Part shown: positions 5,326 through 5,463 of the stretch, piece after piece
Layout: each line of letters starts with the position of its first letter
How positions within the stretch are numbered: position 1 is the stretch's first letter
Program-made: the position numbers and the translations under genes
The notes under the pieces: generated by a model
Told to the model about the DNA's origin: nothing
The model's input: the letters and a program-made list of their open reading frames with translations, nothing else
Database searches by the model: none
DNA from: Actinobacteria bacterium UBA3028
GTDB lineage: Bacteria > Actinomycetota > Actinomycetes > Nanopelagicales > Nanopelagicaceae
Direction: 5' to 3'
DNA: 5,463 nt
NCBI GenBank assembly: GCA_002367715.1
Contig: DFDL01000040.1
Location: forward strand, 1 to 5,463

Positions 5326-5463
5326 GAATAAGCCGATCCCACAGGCTCGAGTCCTTGCCCCAGAAGGTGAACCAGTTGAGTTCATATACAACGGCCGTAG
5401 GTTTCACATCCATGCAATCGTCTCAAGATGGCGTGAATCCGGTGGCTGGTGGAATCGAATAAG
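5303..5463 (+). CDS. DUF6504-like protein, N-terminal part (runs off the right edge), SOS-regulated
   Basis: From ATG 5303 the frame is open to the window end (53 complete codons). The visible protein starts MFEESAPKNKPIPQARVL, then has PVEFIYNGRRFHIHAIVSRW (24-43) and RESGGWWNRI (44-53). The pattern of basic GRRF, a short beta-strand, a RWRESGGWW turn with aromatic residues matches my memory of the small actinobacterial DUF6504 family, whose genes I recall near those of the SOS translesion polymerases (ImuB-like Y-family polymerase and DnaE2). No catalytic function is known to me. The LexA box over the start codon supports a DNA-damage role. The start choice rests on the ATG sitting at the predicted transcription start and on family-like sequence soon after it. 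No in-frame ATG or GTG is seen between 5261 and 5303. The C-terminus is outside the window, so family assignment is moderate. Confidence 0.7.
   Translation, partial: MFEESAPKNKPIPQARVLAPEGEPVEFIYNGRRFHIHAIVSRWRESGGWWNRI

Noticed and set aside
5140..5462. Plus-strand open frames starting at 5140 and 5256
   Set aside because: The first overlaps the permease start antisense. The second is out of frame with the DUF6504-like protein, which has family-like sequence and a promoter/SOS box at its ATG.

Overview
The window looks like chromosomal DNA from a small-genome, low-GC actinobacterium, with freshwater Nanopelagicales (acI type) as the best guess. The reasons are an actinobacterial-type LexA box (TCGAAC-N4-GTTCGA), a DUF6504-like gene start, an ArsC of the GCGDTCP type common in actinobacteria, very tight gene packing, and two hand-counted 60-base lines at 45-47 % G+C. 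The taxonomic call is inference; no rRNA or other marker gene is present.

Almost everything is one minus-strand gene train read from about 5231 down to 1. Its order of transcription is TauE/SafE permease (5231-4473), arsenate reductase ArsC (4462-4055), YbaK/EbsC aminoacyl-tRNA deacylase (4035-3550), spheroidene-monooxygenase-like CrtA (3543-2872), carotenoid hydratase CruF (2847-2032), CruG-like glycosyltransferase (2031-988), and a CrtI/CrtD-family carotenoid desaturase (985 to beyond base 1, so its C-terminus is missing). The gaps are 10, 19, 6, 24, 0 and 2 bases, so a single operon is likely. The last four genes form a carotenoid end-group module. Together they could add a 1'-hydroxyl, a C-2 oxygen, an extra 3',4' double bond and a sugar to one end of a carotenoid, giving a myxol-glycoside-like or keto-carotenoid pigment. 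The first three genes have no evident link to carotenoids.

At the right edge a divergent plus-strand gene starts at 5303 and leaves the window. Its 53 visible codons resemble the actinobacterial DUF6504 family, which I recall sitting near SOS translesion polymerase genes. An 18-base perfect palindrome (5294-5311) containing a full LexA box covers its start codon. A promoter-like TTGCGC-N17-TATCTT lies just upstream and would begin transcription at or next to the ATG, so this looks like a leaderless SOS gene with the repressor on the start point. The same box also lies in front of the minus-strand operon.

There are no RNA genes, insertion sequences, CRISPR arrays or convincing terminators. 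The only non-coding stretch longer than 24 bases is the 71-base divergent region 5232-5302.
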